Source: Natronomonas sp.
GTDB taxonomy: Archaea; Halobacteriota; Halobacteria; Halobacteriales; Haloarculaceae
Assembly: GCA_007135435.1 (NCBI GenBank)
Contig: SLIW01000320.1
Location: 1 to 6,259 of the forward strand
Direction of reading: 5' to 3'
DNA: 6,259 nucleotides
Below, piece after piece: positions 5,339 through 6,259 of the stretch. The translations under genes and the position numbers were made by a program. The notes under the pieces are model-generated. The model made no database searches. It saw nothing but the letters and a program-made list of their open reading frames with translations, and had not been told where the DNA came from. The first letter of the stretch is position 1, and every line of letters begins with the position of its first letter.

Positions 5339-5599
5339 GAACGGTCCCGCCGCGCTTTAGGGAACGGACTGCACGGCGGGGCGCTCCGAAGCGGCGGGTG
5401 TCGCCGAGGTCACGGGATCGACACGACTCTGGCGGTCGCCAGTGGCGGTGGCGCGCCGGTGCCGGGGGCTGGACGCTGGACGACGACCGTGGTGGTGGGC
5501 CGGTCCTCCCTGGGGCTGCGGATGCCCGATAGGGCGGGGGCACTGGCAGGACGGTGTCAACGAACTGGACGTTCGCTCGAATCGGCGCGGCAACCGCGT
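5339..5599. other. Gene-free stretch between PiT and ferredoxin, possible structured RNA
   Basis: No credible protein gene is visible. A frame at 5442-5645 encodes Trp- and Arg-rich basic sequence unlike haloarchaeal proteins. The + strand could fold: CTGGCG-GT-CGCCAG at 5429-5442 is a perfect 6-bp inverted repeat with a 2-base centre. CCGGTGCC (5456-5463) can pair with GGCACTGG (5539-5546) through 8 bp with one G-U, enclosing GCCC-GATA-GGGC (5524-5535). A CTTTAG at 5355-5360 could be a weak TATA element. I found none of the marks of tRNA, SRP RNA or RNase P RNA. At this GC content, chance pairing is a serious alternative. Confidence 0.35.
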
Positions 5600-5606
5600 G
5601 TTAACA
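5600..5606 (+). promoter_or_regulatory. TATA-like element of the ferredoxin gene
   Basis: GTTAACA is centred 42 bases before the ferredoxin ATG. With the usual 25-27 base spacing, transcription would start near 5629, giving a leader of about 15 bases. GGAGTGA at 5626-5632 resembles a Shine-Dalgarno site but lies 12 bases from the ATG and partly at the predicted transcript end, so its role is unclear. Confidence 0.45.
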
Positions 5607-5644
5607 GCAACCTTCAACACCCAGGGGAGTGAACCACTCGGGTG

Positions 5645-6034
5645 ATGCCCACCGTAGAATACCTCAACTACGAAGTGCTCGACGACCACGGCTGGGACAT
5701 GGACGACGACGACCTGTTCGAGCAGGCCGCCGACGCCGGCCTCGGCGACGAGGACTACGGCACCCTCGACGTCGCCGAGGGGGAGTACATCCTCGAGGCG
5801 GCCGAGGCCCAGGGCTACGACTGGCCCTTCTCGTGTCGGGCCGGCGCGTGTGCCAATTGTGCGGCGATCATCAAGGAGGGCGAGATCGAGATGGACATGC
5901 AGCAGATCCTCTCGGACGAGGAGGTCGAGGACAGGGGCGTCCGCCTGACCTGCATCGGCCACGCCCAGACCGACGAGGTGAAGATCGTCTACAACGCGAA
6001 GCACCTCGACTACCTGCAGAACCGGGTCATATAG
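5645..6034 (+). CDS. fdx: [2Fe-2S] ferredoxin, haloarchaeal type
   Basis: The 129-residue product closely resembles, from memory, the Halobacterium salinarum ferredoxin. This is the soluble electron carrier that accepts electrons from pyruvate and 2-oxoglutarate:ferredoxin oxidoreductases. It is a plant-type fold with a haloarchaeal acidic insertion near the N-terminus ([16 protein letters not shown], 17-32) and an acidic surface throughout. The cluster ligands are CRAGACANC (Cys64, Cys69, Cys72) and Cys103 in RLTCIG. The C-terminus [11 protein letters not shown] is also typical. I take the ATG at 5645; a GTG lies in frame directly before it, but the second codon Pro and the following TVEYLNYE match the known mature N-terminus. 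The gene appears to be transcribed alone, with a hairpin 42 bases after its stop. Confidence 0.97.
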   Translation: MPTVEYLNYEVLDDHGWDMDDDDLFEQAADAGLGDEDYGTLDVAEGEYILEAAEAQGYDWPFSCRAGACANCAAIIKEGEIEMDMQQILSDEEVEDRGVRLTCIGHAQTDEVKIVYNAKHLDYLQNRVI

Positions 6035-6076
6035 GTCACCGTGCGACACGCGCGGTGAACGTCCACGTCGTCTTAC

Positions 6077-6099
6077 GGGATCGTGTTCGTTACGATCCC
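6077..6099 (+). terminator. Hairpin downstream of the ferredoxin gene
   Basis: GGGATCGT (6077-6084) and ACGATCCC (6092-6099) form a perfect 8-bp inverted repeat around GTTCGTT; RNA could add one inner G-U pair. It lies 42 bases after the ferredoxin stop codon. No T-run follows, so it may protect the 3' end or bind a protein and need not terminate transcription. Confidence 0.45.
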
Positions 6100-6150
6100 A
6101 CGAAATCCTCTACTCGCAGGTGCTCTAACCCCGATCTTCACTGCGGGTGT

Positions 6151-6167
6151 AAACTGAGAGCAAGTTT
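6151..6167 (-). terminator. Weak hairpin downstream of the leftward partial gene
   Basis: AAACT (6151-6155) and AGTTT (6163-6167) are inverted around 7 bases. On the leftward strand the arm ends in AGTTTA, a mildly T-rich end about 40 bases past the stop codon of the 6208 gene. The stem is short and the call is tentative. Confidence 0.25.
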
Positions 6168-6207
6168 GGGGGCGTCTCCCGGGATCTCTCCACCCCTCCC
6201 ACGGTCG

Positions 6208-6259
6208 TCACAGCCAGCCTCCGACGACGTATTCGAGGGTGATCTCGGACTGGTCGACG
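6208..6259 (-). CDS. 3' end of a leftward gene, continuing outside the window
   Basis: One leftward frame reads 16 complete codons (VDQSEITLEYVVGGWL) and then TGA at 6208-6210. The residues are acidic and hydrophobic in alternation, as in a C-terminal beta strand. Twelve of the 16 codons end in C and three in G, matching the coding bias of this genome. The fragment is too short to name a family. It would be convergent with the ferredoxin gene, with 173 bp between their stop codons. Confidence 0.45.
   Translation of the reverse strand, partial: VDQSEITLEYVVGGWL

Noticed and set aside
5339..5644. SRP RNA, RNase P RNA or tRNA in the intergenic region
   Set aside because: I looked for the SRP helix 8 motif (GGAAGG/AGCAGCC type), the RNase P GGAAAGTCC core and the tRNA TTCGA loop on both strands and found none.
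5442..5645. 67-codon rightward frame ending at the ferredoxin start
   Set aside because: The sequence is basic with clusters of Trp, Arg and Gly, opposite to haloarchaeal composition, and no family is recognisable.

Overview
The window looks like a piece of a haloarchaeal chromosome. The DNA is GC-rich, codons end mostly in G or C, and the soluble proteins are strongly acidic. Several genes have a TATA-like element centred 26 to 29 bases before the start codon, which implies leaderless transcripts. The ferredoxin is the haloarchaeal type with an acidic N-terminal insertion. Most of the content is housekeeping; I see no phage, insertion sequence, CRISPR array, toxin-antitoxin pair or defence cluster.

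Layout, left to right. Positions 1-100 hold the visible end of a tandem array with a 31-bp unit. Next is a leftward gene (166-2145) for a 659-residue COG2433/DUF460 protein, a predicted RNase H-fold nuclease with a long coiled coil, followed by a GC-rich stem-loop. Its promoter region is shared with a rightward gene for a 58-residue single-pass membrane protein (2311-2487) and carries 2.7 copies of a 17-bp repeat. A leftward gene for a 54-residue protein with a CxxC/Hx5H zinc-site pattern follows (2642-2806). About 385 bp without a convincing gene comes next, containing an AT-rich promoter-like island. A possible 57-codon gene (3192-3365) then runs into the 3' end of hisA.

hisA (3323-4045, leftward) and a PiT-type phosphate permease gene (4187-5338, rightward) are divergent. 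The 141 bp between them hold both promoters and an inverted repeat. A gene-free stretch of 306 bp (5339-5644), with some potential for RNA folding, precedes the [2Fe-2S] ferredoxin gene (5645-6034), which is followed by a hairpin. The last 52 bases appear to be the 3' end of a leftward gene that continues outside the window.

The genes do not form one pathway. They are mostly single transcription units: nucleic-acid metabolism (DUF460), histidine synthesis (HisA), phosphate uptake (PiT) and central electron transfer (ferredoxin), plus small proteins of unknown role. The points most worth checking are the PiT signature motifs, which lack the usual Asn/Asp residues, the apparent doubling of the RNase H-like fold in the DUF460 protein, the small undescribed proteins, and the repeats next to promoters.
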